From assembly GCA_937924445.1 (NCBI GenBank), contig CALDSX010000058.1, positions 1-41,167 on the forward strand: 41,167 nt of DNA, written 5' to 3'. Under the pieces are notes generated by a model. That model did not search any database. It was not told the origin of the DNA and saw only the letters and a list, made by a program, of their open reading frames with translations. The stretch comes from an uncultured Chthoniobacterales bacterium (GTDB lineage: Bacteria > Verrucomicrobiota > Verrucomicrobiia > Chthoniobacterales > CALDSX01). A program made the position numbers and the translations under genes. Of this stretch, positions 40,909 to 41,167 are shown one piece after another. The first letter of the stretch is position 1, and each line of letters starts with the position of its first letter.

Positions 40909-41167
40909 GTTTCAATCCGCGCCCCGCGATTACTCGCGGGGCGACCTGTTATCCATTTTGAAAATTCTCCTTCAGGATGGTTTCAATCCGCGCCCCGCGA
41001 TTACTCGCGGGGCGACGTTTTATTCTCCTGTCCGCTATCATCATACTCGAGTTTCAATCCGCGCCCCGCGATTACTCGCGGGGCGACTCGTCCGCTGTGG
41101 TCATACCCGGAGGAAATAAAAAGTTTCAATCCGCGCCCCGCGATTACTCGCGGGGCGACCTGTTATC
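40909..41167 (-). CRISPR. CRISPR array, four identical 37-base repeats, truncated by window edge
   Basis: Repeats are at 40909-40945, 40980-41016, 41051-41087 and 41123-41159; all four are identical. Spacers are 34, 34 and 35 bases, and a fourth is cut after 8. On the plus strand each repeat begins GTTTCAATCC and ends GGGGCGAC. The repeat contains a perfect 10-bp stem (CGCCCCGCGA with TCGCGGGGCG) around TTAC. Read on the minus strand it ends in ATTGAAAC, a common crRNA handle, and the loop becomes GUAA. This supports minus-strand transcription with the leader beyond the right edge. Repeats of this style are often found with type I-C, and sometimes type III, systems; no cas genes are in the window. 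Confidence 0.97.

Noticed and set aside
40850-41119. Open frame of 89 codons across the CRISPR array
   Set aside because: It arises because repeats and spacers happen to lack stops in one frame; the repeated peptide is just the translated repeat.

Overview
The window looks like one contig, or the end of one, from a Gram-negative bacterium of the PVC group, most likely Verrucomicrobiota (inference). The support is a PEP-CTERM sorted protein, RNase HIII, two bactofilins, a retraction-ATPase pair of the type IV pilus kind, several outer-membrane beta-barrel proteins and lipoproteins, and a CcsA-type cytochrome c maturation protein with a long periplasmic domain. Many starts lack a clear Shine-Dalgarno sequence, and GTG or TTG starts are common. 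No rRNA or tRNA gene was seen. Both edges lie in repeat-prone DNA: a DUF4338/DruA-like gene on the left and a CRISPR array on the right.

Layout. 1-123: 5' end of a DUF4338 (DruA-like) gene. 468-4323 (+): a one-carbon trio made of a MetF-MetV type methylenetetrahydrofolate reductase, a methyltetrahydrofolate methyltransferase-like protein and an amidohydrolase, behind a candidate promoter with a long leader. 4935-6622 (-): a small secreted protein and a PEP-CTERM protein, the latter with a near-consensus promoter. 6676-10590 (-): CPBP protease, thiL, tsaE, tsaB and alr, tightly packed and overlapping. 10859-15477 (+): xseA, mnmE and an orphan lipoamide-dehydrogenase-like flavoprotein. 15591-20145 (+): a bactofilin, a double-zinc-ribbon bactofilin, kup and rnhC. 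20180-22443 (-): two CNNM/CorC-like proteins, divergent from a DUF309 gene. 22984-23942: almost gene-less. 23943-31705: ccsA and DUF3108 (convergent), then a pilus and signalling block (a DHp-like/receiver fusion, pilT, a pilT paralogue, a pseudo-receiver and a MauE-like protein) facing an M23 peptidase. 31903-33993 (-): a beta-barrel protein and a DapA-family aldolase. 33994-36853: a decayed region with an unmarked IS3-family relic and two fragmentary genes. 36854-38775 (-): a glycine-zipper lipoprotein, an EF-hand lipoprotein and a SphA/MetA-type barrel. 39374-40729 (+): mgtE. 40909-41167: a CRISPR array with no cas genes in view.

How the parts fit. Most of the window is ordinary housekeeping: tRNA modification (TsaB, TsaE, MnmE), cell wall (Alr, M23), DNA and RNA repair (XseA, RNase HIII), and K+ and Mg2+ transport (Kup, MgtE). 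The parts most worth a second look are the folate/amidohydrolase trio, the zinc-ribbon bactofilin, the pilT pair flanked by degenerate signalling proteins, the IS3 relic that creates a false 5' end on a neighbouring reading frame, and the CRISPR array with a decayed terminal repeat and two related spacers. Nothing here clearly amounts to a wholly new system. All family names rest on motif recognition by eye, without database searches.
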